A DNA stretch of 23,182 bases. It comes from CAZEER01 sp964511215. Lineage in GTDB: Bacteria > Fidelibacterota > Marinisomatia > Marinisomatales > UBA1611. The stretch's first letter is position 1. The number at the start of each line of letters is the position of its first letter. The DNA lies in contig CAZEER010000037.1 in NCBI GenBank assembly GCA_964511215.1, forward strand, positions 1 to 23,182, in the 5' to 3' direction. Of the stretch, positions 7,164 through 15,467 are shown piece by piece. The translations under genes and the position numbers were made by a program. A model generated the notes under the pieces. It was not told where the DNA came from. It made no database searches and saw nothing but the letters and a program-made list of their open reading frames with translations.

Positions 7164-8687
7164 ATGGACTTTTTAAAAATACTTGGTATAGATAATGAAA
7201 ATTTCGGCGCTAATTCAGGTCCAGGTCAATGGAGTAAGACAAAAAACGCAGGAAAGATCGACTCGTTTAATCCATCAAATGGTGAATTAATTGGGACAGT
7301 ATATCAATGTAATAAGGATGATTACACCCTAATAGTTAAAGAATCAATTGAGGCATTTAATGAATGGCGAAAAGTTCCAGCTCCAGAACGAGGTCAATTG
7401 GTAAGAAAATTAGGCAATGCTATCAGAGATTATAAAGACCCATTGGGCAGTCTTGTTTCCTTGGAAATGGGTAAAATAAAGGCTGAAGGTGATGGAGAGG
7501 TTCAGGAAATGATAGATATAGCAGATTTCGCTGTTGGTCAATCAAGAATGCTTTATGGTAAAACTATGCATTCTGAACGTAAGAATCATAGAATGTATGA
7601 GCAATGGCATCCGTTGGGTATTACTGGTGTAATTAGTGCATTCAATTTTCCTGTAGCAGTTTGGAGTTGGAATGCTTTTATTGCAGCTATTTGTGGAAAT
7701 ACAACCATTTGGAAACCCTCTTCATCAACACCTCTTTGCGCTATAGCAGTGCAAAATATATGCAATGAGGTTATTTCTTTAAATGATGTTCCTAATATTT
7801 TCAGTCTAACCATAGGAAGTGGGTCTAATATTGGCGAAACAATGATTAACGATAGAAATGTACCATTAATTTCCTTCACTGGTTCTACAAATATGGGGAG
7901 ACATGTGAGTAAAGTTGTTTCAGAAAGATTTGGAAAAACAATCCTTGAACTTGGTGGTAACAATTGTATTATTGTAGATGAGTCTGCAGATATCGACCTG
8001 GTTGTTCCAGCAATTGTCTTTGGTTCTGTAGGGACGGCAGGTCAAAGATGTACAAGCACAAGACGTGTCATAGTACAAGAATCAATTTATGAAGAATTAC
8101 ATAACCGTCTTATCAGTGCATATAAACAAGTAAAAATTGGAGACCCTCTTGTGAATGAAACCCTAATGGGCCCATTAATTAATGAAAATGCCGTAAATGA
8201 TTTTTCAAATGCCATTAAATGTGCAGTAGATATGGGTGGTGATATATTATATGGTGGAAATACTATTGAAGGGGCAGGTCACTTTGTAACGCCCACAATT
8301 ATAAAAGCTGAAAATCATTGGGATATTGTTCAAGAAGAAACATTCGCTCCAATCTTGTATCTGATTAGTTACAGAGAATTAGATGATGCAATTAAAATGC
8401 ACAATAATGTGCCTCAGGGTTTGTCATCGGCGATGTTCACGTTAAATATCAGAAATGCTGAAAAATTTTTATCCTCAATTGGATCTGACTGTGGAATCGC
8501 CAACATAAACATAGGAACATCTGGAGCTGAAATTGGTGGTGCATTTGGTGGAGAAAAAGAAACTGGTGGAGGTAGAGAGTCAGGATCTGATAGTTGGAAA
8601 CAGTACATGAGAAGACAGACTAATACCATAAATTGGAGTGAAGAATTACCTCTTGCTCAAGGAATTGAGTTCAATTTAGATAAATAA
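7164..8687 (+). CDS. ALDH7-type aldehyde dehydrogenase, probable L-aminoadipate-semialdehyde dehydrogenase
   Basis: A 507-residue NAD(P)-dependent aldehyde dehydrogenase. The catalytic residues are present: Glu262 in LELGGNN and Cys296 in GQRCTS. The cofactor-binding FTGSTNMGR and the oxyanion-region FNFPVAVWSWN are also clear. The N-terminus (FLKILGIDNENFGANSG) and the C-terminal SGAEIGGAFGGEKETGGGRESGSDSW pattern, written here only as a landmark around residues 453-478, match the ALDH7/antiquitin group, which oxidises 2-aminoadipate 6-semialdehyde to 2-aminoadipate. A Shine-Dalgarno-like AAAGGA (7149-7154) is well placed before the ATG. It lies between two aminotransferases, one a clear L-lysine 6-transaminase whose product is exactly this semialdehyde, which makes the substrate call strong by context. 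Confidence 0.92.
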   Translation: MDFLKILGIDNENFGANSGPGQWSKTKNAGKIDSFNPSNGELIGTVYQCNKDDYTLIVKESIEAFNEWRKVPAPERGQLVRKLGNAIRDYKDPLGSLVSLEMGKIKAEGDGEVQEMIDIADFAVGQSRMLYGKTMHSERKNHRMYEQWHPLGITGVISAFNFPVAVWSWNAFIAAICGNTTIWKPSSSTPLCAIAVQNICNEVISLNDVPNIFSLTIGSGSNIGETMINDRNVPLISFTGSTNMGRHVSKVVSERFGKTILELGGNNCIIVDESADIDLVVPAIVFGSVGTAGQRCTSTRRVIVQESIYEELHNRLISAYKQVKIGDPLVNETLMGPLINENAVNDFSNAIKCAVDMGGDILYGGNTIEGAGHFVTPTIIKAENHWDIVQEETFAPILYLISYRELDDAIKMHNNVPQGLSSAMFTLNIRNAEKFLSSIGSDCGIANINIGTSGAEIGGAFGGEKETGGGRESGSDSWKQYMRRQTNTINWSEELPLAQGIEFNLDK

Positions 8688-8715
8688 TTAACTTTTAAAG
8701 GGTTACAATATTATC

Positions 8716-9727
8716 ATGTCAATTCATTTTAATGATACGAGATCAACCATTGGAAAACATATGCTTGCTGATGGGATGTCGCCGATAATTGATCTAAAAA
8801 AATCCCATGGATCATGGTTGGTAGATGGAAAAACAGGTAAGGAATACTTAGATCTATTTTCAATGTATGCTTCTATGTCAGTTGGTTATAATCACCCATA
8901 TGTATTAGATAATATTGATCGATTAACCAGTGCTGCGGTAAATAAACCTGCAAATTCAGATATATATTCGCCTGAAATGGCAGAATTCGTTGATACTGTA
9001 GGTAGAGTTGCTCAACCTNNNNNNNNNNNNNNNNNNNNNNNNNNNNNNNNNNNNNNNNNNNNNNNNNNNNNNNNNNNNNNNNNNNNNNNNNNNNNNNNNN
9101 NNNNNNNNNNNNNNNNNNAATCATTTTCGCAAAGAATATATACGAGAATTGCAACAATTATCCCAAGATAATGATTTTTTATTAATCTTTGATGAAGTTC
9201 AAACTGGTATTGGTATAACTGGTAAAATGTGGGCACATGAACATTATGGTGTTGAACCAGATGTAATGAGCTTTGGTAAAAAGACACAATGTTGTGGTAT
9301 CTTTGCTGGAGAAAGATTGGATGAGGTTGAGAATAATGTATTCAAAGAATCAAGTAGGATAAATTCTACTTTTGGAGGAAATTTGATTGATATGGTAAGA
9401 TTCACTATTTATCTTGAACTTATTGAAAAAGATGATTTGGTAACAATGGCAGCAAATAATGGAAAGTATTTACTTTCATCACTCATGACTTTGCAAAATA
9501 ATAATGAAGACCTTATAACAAACACCAGAGGAAAGGGTCTTTTCTGCGCCTATGATCTTCCATCTACTAATCATAGAGATAGATTGATAGGGAACATGGA
9601 AAAAGAAGGTGTAATTATTCTGGGATGTGGTAAAAATTCTATTCGTTTTAGGCCTCACTTAAATATAACGAAAAATGAAATAGATTTAGCTATGTCAAAG
9701 ATGAATAAAGCTTTATCAAAACTTTAG
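8716..9727 (+). CDS. lat: L-lysine 6-transaminase, interrupted by an assembly gap
   Basis: Class III PLP aminotransferase matching L-lysine 6-transaminase (LAT) on both sides of a run of 100 N. The 101 residues before the gap include the LAT-like HMLADGMSPIIDLKKSHGSW and LDLFSMYASMSVGYNHP. The 202 residues after it include LLIFDEVQTGIGITGK, the family-specific FGKKTQCCG carrying the PLP lysine, SRINSTFGGN and a closing IRFRPHLNI. LAT moves the epsilon-amino group of lysine to 2-oxoglutarate, giving 2-aminoadipate 6-semialdehyde. The two parts are in different frames and sum to 303 residues against ~450 for the family. So the gap probably hides about 400 or more bases, and the 100 N is a placeholder; the gene itself is probably intact. 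The stop shares one base with rsmI's GTG. Confidence 0.93.
9019..9118. other. Assembly gap (100 N) within lat
   Basis: Exactly 100 N, the conventional size for a gap of unknown length. The flanking lat coding parts are in frames 1 and 2 of the window, and roughly 140 residues of the family's usual length are missing, so the true gap is longer than shown and is not a multiple of three relative to this numbering. Any apparent open reading frame through the N run is meaningless. Confidence 0.97.
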
Positions 9728-10425
9728 TGTTGAGCCAGCAAAAAGGAATACTCTATCTTGTATCTACACCAATCGGAAACCTTGGAGACATTTCTTATAG
9801 AGCAATAGAGATACTTAAGACTGTTCCTCTAGTGGCAGCTGAAGACACAAGACAATCAAAAAAACTTTTTTCTCATTATAATATTAAAACTCCTCTAATT
9901 AGTTACTTTGAGCATAATCGGTTTTCAAGGATTCCTAGATTAATGAACCATTTGAGTAATGGAAAAGATTTGGCACTTATAACAGATGCAGGAACCCCAG
10001 GTATATCTGACCCAGCATATAGAATTGTTCGTGAAGCAATAAAAAATTCCGTTGAAATTCTATCTATACCGGGATCTAGTGCAGTGTTGGCAGCTTTGGT
10101 AGCCTCCGGGCTACCAACCGATCGTTTTATTTTTGAGGGATTTCTACCACCAAAAAAGGGCAGAATAAAAAGAATAGAGAAAAATAAAAATGAACAAGCA
10201 ACCCTTGTATATTATGAATCAGCAAATAGGCTAGTTAGAGCACTCAAACAATTTAATGACATACTTGGAGATAGACCTGCAGTTGTAGCACGAGAATTGA
10301 CAAAGTTTCATGAGGAAATAAAAAGAGGAACTCTTTCAGAATTAAATTTGTATTATAACAAAGTTAAACCAAAAGGTGAATGTGTCATCTTAATTGGTAA
10401 AGATGATCAAAATGTCTACTTCTAA
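9727..10425 (+). CDS. rsmI: 16S rRNA (cytidine1402-2'-O)-methyltransferase
   Basis: A 232-residue SAM-dependent tetrapyrrole-methylase-fold protein matching RsmI, which 2'-O-methylates C1402 of 16S rRNA in the decoding centre. Clear family motifs are YLVSTPIGNLGDIS (10-23), AAEDTR (37-42), ITDAGTPGISDPAYR (85-99), SIPGSSAVLAAL and YYESANRL. It is somewhat shorter than E. coli RsmI (286), lacking a long C-terminal extension. The start is the GTG at 9727, sharing a G with the lat TAG stop (TAGTG); a TTG at 9730 is the alternative. The end overlaps tmk by 14 bases. Grouping with tmk and the translation operon suggests a housekeeping transcript that the lysine genes happen to precede. Confidence 0.95.
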   Translation: MLSQQKGILYLVSTPIGNLGDISYRAIEILKTVPLVAAEDTRQSKKLFSHYNIKTPLISYFEHNRFSRIPRLMNHLSNGKDLALITDAGTPGISDPAYRIVREAIKNSVEILSIPGSSAVLAALVASGLPTDRFIFEGFLPPKKGRIKRIEKNKNEQATLVYYESANRLVRALKQFNDILGDRPAVVARELTKFHEEIKRGTLSELNLYYNKVKPKGECVILIGKDDQNVYF

Positions 10426-11044
10426 TAAAGGAATATTTATTTCATTTGAAGGCATAGATGGATGCGGAAAAAGTACCCAAGTAAAATTACTTATTGATAG
10501 AATGTATAAAAATGGAATTAACTCCATTCTTGTAAGAGAGCCAGGAGGAATCGAACTCTCTGAAGATATACGCACAATTCTTTTAAATAATCGTAATAGT
10601 ACAATGACATCAAGAACAGAAGCGCTTTTAATGACTGCCAGCAGGGCACAATTGACAAAAAGGAAAATTATACCAGCTTTAGAAAATGGAACATGTGTTA
10701 TTGCGGATAGATTTAAAGATTCCACCTTGGCATATCAAGGTGGAGGTAGAGGATTGAACATCAATTCCTTGATTAATCTAAATAATTTTGCTACCTATGA
10801 ATTAGATCCTGCGATAACAATATTTTTAGATGTCAGCGTTGAAGTAGCTTTGCAAAGATCAAATAAATCTAATCCAGATCGCATAGAAAGTGAGGGGATC
10901 AATTTTCAAAATAATGTAAGAAATTGTTACTTGACCTTAGCTAATAAATTTCCAAATAGAATAACTAAAATAAATGGAGCAAATTCTATTGAAGTAATAC
11001 ATAGGACTATTTGGGGAAAAATTATAAATTATTTTAATGATTAA
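10412..11044 (+). CDS. tmk: Thymidylate kinase
   Basis: dTMP kinase, phosphorylating dTMP to dTDP for DNA synthesis. From the ATG at 10412 the protein has 210 residues, the normal size. Motifs are the P-loop FEGIDGCGKST (12-22), the REPGG dTMP-binding motif, and DRFKDSTLAYQGGGRGL with the D-R and Tyr/Gln residues that hold the base and sugar. The start at 10412 (MSTSNKGIFISFEG) is chosen because the P-loop normally lies 8-12 residues from the N-terminus. An upstream in-frame ATG at 10403 and a TTG at 10394 are possible. It overlaps the end of rsmI, and its own stop overlaps the start of the S41 peptidase gene by 8 bases. Confidence 0.95.
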   Translation: MSTSNKGIFISFEGIDGCGKSTQVKLLIDRMYKNGINSILVREPGGIELSEDIRTILLNNRNSTMTSRTEALLMTASRAQLTKRKIIPALENGTCVIADRFKDSTLAYQGGGRGLNINSLINLNNFATYELDPAITIFLDVSVEVALQRSNKSNPDRIESEGINFQNNVRNCYLTLANKFPNRITKINGANSIEVIHRTIWGKIINYFND

Positions 11045-12674
11045 TTCTAATAATAAAATAAACATAGTTAGTTACATTTTCTTTTGTTCTCTTATCTATG
11101 CTGCAGGTTCAAAAGATATATATAAACAAGTTAGAAAGAATCAATCTCTCATTAATGATGTATATAGAAATATCATTGTTAATTATGTAGATGATATTGA
11201 TTTAGATGCTTTTACAAAAATGAGCATAAATCAAATGTTATCAGAGCTAGACCCATATACCGCTTATATGGAAAATGAGGAAAAAGATAATATAGAGATG
11301 CTTACAAAAGGGAAATATGGTGGTGTAGGAATTCAAATCGGCCGAAGAGAGAAACAATTAACGGTTATTACCCCAATTGAAAATTCTCCGGCAAAAAGAG
11401 CAGGAGTGGTAAGCGGTGATAAAATTATAAAAATTGATAGCCTTGAAACAAAGGACCTTTCAATGGACGAAGCTGCAAAATTAATCCGCGGTCTAAAAGG
11501 AACAGAAGTATTATTAAGTATCCAAAGGATTGGTGAGGAAGAGTTAATTGATTTTGTTCTTATCAGAGAAGATATAAAGGTAAAAGATATATCATATTCA
11601 GGAATGATTGATGAACAGACAGGTTATATTAGATTAACCCGATTTTCAAGAAACTCTGATAAGGAAATGAAAGAAGCCATTGAAGATTTAAAGTCCAATA
11701 ATATGACTGGGTTGATCCTAGATCTTCGTGATAACCCTGGTGGCTTATTAAACTCGGCAGTTAGTATTTTAGATTTATTTATCGATAAAGGAGAGTTACT
11801 GGTCTGGACAAAAGGAAAAACACATAAATCTAAACGTCAATATATTAGTAAATCTGACCCTATAATATCTAAAAATATTAATGTTACTGTCCTTGTAAAT
11901 CAGGGTAGCGCTTCTGCAAGTGAAATTATTGCCGGGGTACTTCAAGATTTAGATCGAGGAGTAGTTATAGGAAGACCTACATTTGGAAAAGGATTAGTTC
12001 AAACAGTTTTTAATATAGATAGAAACCGTTCTCTTAAAGTAACTACAGCAAAGTATTTTATTCCTAGTGGTAGATTAATTCAAAAGCCAGGTTATCTACC
12101 TGATAAATTATTAGCAGATACAACATCTACAGACTCTATATTTTATACTAAAGGTGGTAGAAAGGTTTCAGGCATGGGAGGAATAATTCCAGATCATAAA
12201 GTAGAATTAGCAGAAATATCGCCTATTTTATCAGTAAGCTGGAGACAAGGGTTATTTTTTAATTTTGTTCAAAAAAACAAGATGAATTATGAAAATTTTC
12301 AAAATGTTGAAAGTGATACTACTATTTTATCTTTGTTTGAACATTATATTCAATCAAGTGAGTTAGATATACATTTGAAAGGGCAAAAAAATTATTTAAA
12401 AATGAAAGATATGTTATGGTCGCTTGATTCAAACAGTGTTCAAATTCAAGGGGCTATTGATATCATAGATTCTTATTTTGAAGAAAAATCCGCTATGCAA
12501 TTTGATAAGGAAAAAAATATACTCCATCATTGGCTTATGGTAGAGTTCGCAGATTATTATTTGGGTCAATCAGGAAAAATAAAAATAAGCATGCAGAAAG
12601 ATAAAGATATTCAGAAAGCACTAAATGTATTAAGTGATCCAATTGCCTTTCAAAATATATTTTCTACGAATTAA
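11037..12674 (+). CDS. S41 C-terminal processing peptidase (CtpA/Prc-like)
   Basis: A 545-residue exported serine protease of family S41A. An N-terminal hydrophobic segment (about residues 8-24) acts as signal peptide or anchor. The tail-specific-protease N-terminal domain (YRNIIVNYVD, LDPYTAYM) is followed by a PDZ domain (about 94-180, with GVGIQIG and SPAKRAGVVSGDKI). The catalytic core has the Ser-Lys dyad Ser293 in GSASASE and Lys318 in TFGKG, 25 residues apart as in known CTPs. LDLRDNPGG is also typical. A C-terminal extension of ~150 residues past the core is family-variable. Such enzymes trim the C-termini of periplasmic proteins. The gene is coupled to tmk by an 8-base overlap, and a tRNA follows 35 bases after its stop. 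Confidence 0.95.
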   Translation: MINSNNKINIVSYIFFCSLIYAAGSKDIYKQVRKNQSLINDVYRNIIVNYVDDIDLDAFTKMSINQMLSELDPYTAYMENEEKDNIEMLTKGKYGGVGIQIGRREKQLTVITPIENSPAKRAGVVSGDKIIKIDSLETKDLSMDEAAKLIRGLKGTEVLLSIQRIGEEELIDFVLIREDIKVKDISYSGMIDEQTGYIRLTRFSRNSDKEMKEAIEDLKSNNMTGLILDLRDNPGGLLNSAVSILDLFIDKGELLVWTKGKTHKSKRQYISKSDPIISKNINVTVLVNQGSASASEIIAGVLQDLDRGVVIGRPTFGKGLVQTVFNIDRNRSLKVTTAKYFIPSGRLIQKPGYLPDKLLADTTSTDSIFYTKGGRKVSGMGGIIPDHKVELAEISPILSVSWRQGLFFNFVQKNKMNYENFQNVESDTTILSLFEHYIQSSELDIHLKGQKNYLKMKDMLWSLDSNSVQIQGAIDIIDSYFEEKSAMQFDKEKNILHHWLMVEFADYYLGQSGKIKISMQKDKDIQKALNVLSDPIAFQNIFSTN

Positions 12675-12709
12675 ATAAGATGATATTTAACTTTTTTCAA
12701 CAATATTTT

Positions 12710-12783
12710 GGGCGATTAGCTCAGTTGGTTAGAGCGCTACGTTGACATCGTAGAGGCCGGCGGTTCAAATCCGTCATCGCCCA
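12710..12783 (+). tRNA. tRNA-Val (GAC)
   Basis: A complete 74-base cloverleaf. The acceptor stem GGGCGAT pairs with ATCGCCC; the D-stem is GCTC/GAGC with AGTTGGTTA loop; the anticodon stem CTACG/CGTAG encloses loop TTGACAT, so the anticodon is GAC (Val). The variable loop is AGGCC, and the T-arm is GGCGG-TTCAAAT-CCGTC with one G-U pair. The discriminator is A. The following bases are CA rather than CCA, so CCA must be added after transcription. It lies 35 bases after the S41 peptidase gene and only 8 bases before the thrS ATG, with no clear promoter in front of it, so it is probably cut out of a longer transcript. Confidence 0.97.
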
Positions 12784-12791
12784 CATTAATT

Positions 12792-14762
12792 ATGAATAAT
12801 ATAAACATCACATTACCAGATAATTCTATAAAAAAGGTTCCAAAAGGTACAACCCCTCAAGAAATTGCAGAACAAATAGGATCTGGCTTGGCTAGAGTAG
12901 TTGTTGTAGCAAAAATTGATGGCAACATTAAAGATTTAAACTTCCCAATAAATAATGATTGCTCATTGGAATTATTAAAAGGTGATACACCAGAAGGGCA
13001 TGAAACCTTACTTCATTCCACTGCGCATCTCATGGCACAAGCTGTGAAAAAACTTTTTCCTGAAGCCAAAATAACTATAGGCCCAACAATAAATAATGGT
13101 TTTTATTATGACTTTGATGTTGATGTAACATTTTCAGATGAAACTATTAACGAAATTGAGAGTGAAATGAAAAACTTGGCGAAATTAGGTCAAGATATTC
13201 AAAGAAATGAAATTACAGTGAGGGAAGCTATTAAATTATTTAATGATATAGGAGAACCATATAAGGTTGAAATTATTGATCAAATTGAACCTGATGATAT
13301 TATCACCACATACAAACAATCTAATTTCATAGACCTTTGCAGAGGACCTCACGTATCAAACACATCTAAAATCAAGCATTTTAAATTATTGTCTACGTCT
13401 GGTGCATATTGGCGTGGAGATGAAAAAAATAAAATGTTACAAAGAATATATGGGACGGTGTTTTCCTCTAAAGAATTATTAAAAAACCATCTCTACAATA
13501 TAGAAGAAGCAAAAAAAAGAGACCACCGGAAATTAGGTAAAGATTTAAAACTTTTTACATTTGATGAAGAAGTTGGACCAGGGCTACCACTTTGGTTACC
13601 AAATGGTACAGTGATAATAGATGAACTAGAAAAATTAGCAAAAGAAACTGAATATCATGCTGGCTATGAACCTGTGAGAACACCCCATCTGACAAAAGGA
13701 ATTTTATATGAAAAATCTGGTCATCTAGATCATTATAAAGATTCAATGTTTCCAGCTATGGATATAGATGGCATAGAATATTTTGTTAAGCCTATGAACT
13801 GCCCACATCATCATAAGATTTACTCATCTTCATCGAAAAGTTATAGAGATTTGCCGGTAAGATTAGCAGAGTATGGTACTTGCTATAGATATGAAAAGTC
13901 AGGTCAACTCTTTGGTCTGATGCGTGTGCGAAGTCTTCAAATGAACGATGCGCATATTTATTGTACTAAAGATCAATTTAAGGAAGAATTCATAGCAGTT
14001 TGCAATATGTATCTCGATTATTTTAAAATATTTAACATTAAAAAATATACTATGCGTTTAAGTTTACACGATGAAGCAGGTTTAGGTAAAAAATATGTTA
14101 ACTATCCGAAATTATGGCTAGAAACAGAACAGTGGGTAAGGGAAGCTCTTATAGAAGGAAATTTTGAATTTAATGAAGTACATGGTGAGGCAGCATTTTA
14201 TGGTCCTAAAATTGATGTTCAAGTCTGGAGTGCAATTGGTAAAGAATTTACTCTAGCAACAAATCAAGTTGATTTTGCAGTTCCTGATAAATTTAATTTA
14301 ACATACATTAACGAAGATGGTTTAGAAAAAACTCCTCTATGTATTCATAGGGCACCTTTATCAACTCATGAAAGATTTATTGGATTCCTAATCGAACATT
14401 TTGGCGGTAATTTTCCACTATGGTTAGCGCCAACTCAGGTTATTGTTCTTCCTGTTTCTGATAAATCTTTAGAATATTCCAAAAAGATTAAGCAATCATT
14501 GAAGGATAGAGGAATTCGTGCTAGATTAAATGGTCGCCCTGATAAAATTGGATCTAAGATACGACAAGCTGAATTAGAAAAAATCAATTTGATGCTTATT
14601 ATCGGAGAAAAAGAAGAGAAAGAAGGTGTAATTTCAATTAGAAAAAGATTCGAAGGTAATATCGGAACCGACTCACTTGAAAATTTTATAATACATCTAC
14701 TAAGTGAAATAAAAGATAGGAGATTAACTCATAGGAAAGAAACAGCAGCAACGACTCAATAA
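12792..14762 (+). CDS. thrS: Threonyl-tRNA synthetase
   Basis: A 656-residue class II synthetase charging tRNA-Thr. Domains in order: TGS (1-~62), editing domain with HSTAHLMAQAVKK (zinc/hydrolytic His pair) and CRGPHV (about 183-188), then the catalytic core with motif 1 near residues 290-300. Zinc-ligand Cys337 sits in MNCPHHH, motif 2 is RYEKSGQLFGLMRVR, and motif 3 is LSTHERFIGFLIEHFGG. The C-terminal anticodon-binding domain ends near 640. All key residues are present. The TGS domain begins right at ATG 12792, so this start is firm even though it sits 8 bases behind the tRNA-Val 3' end and leaves no room for a Shine-Dalgarno sequence outside the tRNA. Its last 32 bases overlap infC. Confidence 0.97.
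   Translation: MNNINITLPDNSIKKVPKGTTPQEIAEQIGSGLARVVVVAKIDGNIKDLNFPINNDCSLELLKGDTPEGHETLLHSTAHLMAQAVKKLFPEAKITIGPTINNGFYYDFDVDVTFSDETINEIESEMKNLAKLGQDIQRNEITVREAIKLFNDIGEPYKVEIIDQIEPDDIITTYKQSNFIDLCRGPHVSNTSKIKHFKLLSTSGAYWRGDEKNKMLQRIYGTVFSSKELLKNHLYNIEEAKKRDHRKLGKDLKLFTFDEEVGPGLPLWLPNGTVIIDELEKLAKETEYHAGYEPVRTPHLTKGILYEKSGHLDHYKDSMFPAMDIDGIEYFVKPMNCPHHHKIYSSSSKSYRDLPVRLAEYGTCYRYEKSGQLFGLMRVRSLQMNDAHIYCTKDQFKEEFIAVCNMYLDYFKIFNIKKYTMRLSLHDEAGLGKKYVNYPKLWLETEQWVREALIEGNFEFNEVHGEAAFYGPKIDVQVWSAIGKEFTLATNQVDFAVPDKFNLTYINEDGLEKTPLCIHRAPLSTHERFIGFLIEHFGGNFPLWLAPTQVIVLPVSDKSLEYSKKIKQSLKDRGIRARLNGRPDKIGSKIRQAELEKINLMLIIGEKEEKEGVISIRKRFEGNIGTDSLENFIIHLLSEIKDRRLTHRKETAATTQ
14718..14733 (+). promoter_or_regulatory. 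Shine-Dalgarno and AUA start of infC
   Basis: AGGAG at 14718-14722 is followed after 8 bases by ATA (14731-14733), in frame with IF3. This is one of the best ribosome-binding sites in the window and sits inside the thrS coding region. In E. coli infC starts at AUU, and IF3 itself discriminates against such starts, giving negative autoregulation. The same logic is inferred here. Confidence 0.7.
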
Positions 14763-15243
14763 TGAAATTAAAGCAAAGGAAGTAAGATTAATTTCGGATA
14801 ATGGTGAACAATTAGGCGTTGTTTCCATTGAAGTTGCGCAAGAAAAAGCCAGAGATGCAGGTCTCGACCTAATGGAAGTTGCTCCAAGTGCTAAACCACC
14901 AGTTTGCAAGATTCTTGATTACGGTAAGCTAAGATATGAAGAAAAAAAGAAACAACAGCAAAGCAAAAAAAAGCAGCATGTTGTAAAGGTAAAAGAAATT
15001 AGACTGAGACCTCAAATTGATGATCATGATTTAATGACTAAATTAAACCATGGTCGAAAATTTTTACAAGATGGTTCAAAACTTAAAGTCACTCTCATGT
15101 TCCGTGGACGTGAAATGGCAAGAATTGATCTCGGGAAATTAGTTATGGAAAAAGTTTTAGATGAATTACAAGACGTCGCTGAAGTTGAAAAGGATATTCC
15201 TTTAGAAGGAAGACGAATGTCAATGATTCTTAATGGAAAATAG
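14731..15243 (+). CDS. infC: Translation initiation factor IF-3, non-AUG (AUA) start
   Basis: Read from ATA 14731 the product is 170 residues, the normal IF3 length, beginning GKKQQQRLNNEIKAKEVRL as IF3 usually does. The IF3-N domain follows (EQLGVVSIEVAQ, GLDLMEVAPSAKPPVC, DYGKLRYE), then the Lys-rich linker and the IF3-C domain (KEIRLRPQIDDHD, KVTLMFRGREM, PLEGRRMSMIL). IF3 binds the 30S subunit, prevents premature 50S joining and checks the start codon. No in-frame ATG, GTG or TTG exists between the upstream stop (14725-14727) and the ATG at 14872. Starting at 14872 would cut off the first 47 residues, including half of the N domain. The AUA with its good Shine-Dalgarno sequence is therefore the best start. 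It overlaps thrS by 32 bases. Confidence 0.93.
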   Translation: MGKKQQQRLNNEIKAKEVRLISDNGEQLGVVSIEVAQEKARDAGLDLMEVAPSAKPPVCKILDYGKLRYEEKKKQQQSKKKQHVVKVKEIRLRPQIDDHDLMTKLNHGRKFLQDGSKLKVTLMFRGREMARIDLGKLVMEKVLDELQDVAEVEKDIPLEGRRMSMILNGK

Positions 15244-15252
15244 GAGTACTAG

Positions 15253-15447
15253 ATGCCTAAAATGAAAACAAGACGCGGAGCCGCTAAGCGATTTAAGCTC
15301 ACAGGCTCTGGTAGAATTAAACGAAACAAAGCAAACCATAGACATATGCTCATACGTCGATCGAACAAAGTAAAACGAAAAATGAGACAAGCAGGTATCA
15401 TCTGCAGCGCTGATCGGAAAATTGTGAAAGCGATGTTGGGTGTCTAA
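15253..15447 (+). CDS. rpmI: 50S ribosomal protein L35
   Basis: A 64-residue, strongly basic protein with the L35 signature: MPKMKTRRGAAKRFKLTGSG at the start and KVKRKMRQ with a closing KAMLGV. It is a component of the large ribosomal subunit. A strong AGGAG (15242-15246) overlaps the infC stop codon and lies 6 bases before the ATG, so translation is probably coupled to infC. Order infC-rpmI-rplT is the conserved bacterial order. Confidence 0.97.
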   Translation: MPKMKTRRGAAKRFKLTGSGRIKRNKANHRHMLIRRSNKVKRKMRQAGIICSADRKIVKAMLGV

Positions 15448-15467
15448 TAACGTGGAGACGATATACA

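Noticed and set aside
7586..7963. Minus-strand open frames inside the ALDH, pheT, DUF2914 and other + strand genes.
   Set aside because: All are shadows of well-supported genes with conserved motifs and have no family features of their own.
8873..9287. Open frames running through the N run in lat on both strands.
   Set aside because: They exist only because N is read as any base; the true reading is the split lat gene.
12675..12709. A T-box or attenuator leader for thrS.
   Set aside because: Only 35 bases before the tRNA and 8 after it; no room for a specifier stem or antiterminator.
14687..14692. TATAAT inside the end of thrS as an internal promoter for infC.
   Set aside because: No -35-like element at a suitable distance; TATAAT occurs often by chance in such AT-rich sequence.
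14872..15243. IF3 starting at the ATG of 14872 (123 residues).
   Set aside because: It would lose the conserved first half of the IF3 N domain, which is clearly encoded upstream in the same frame.
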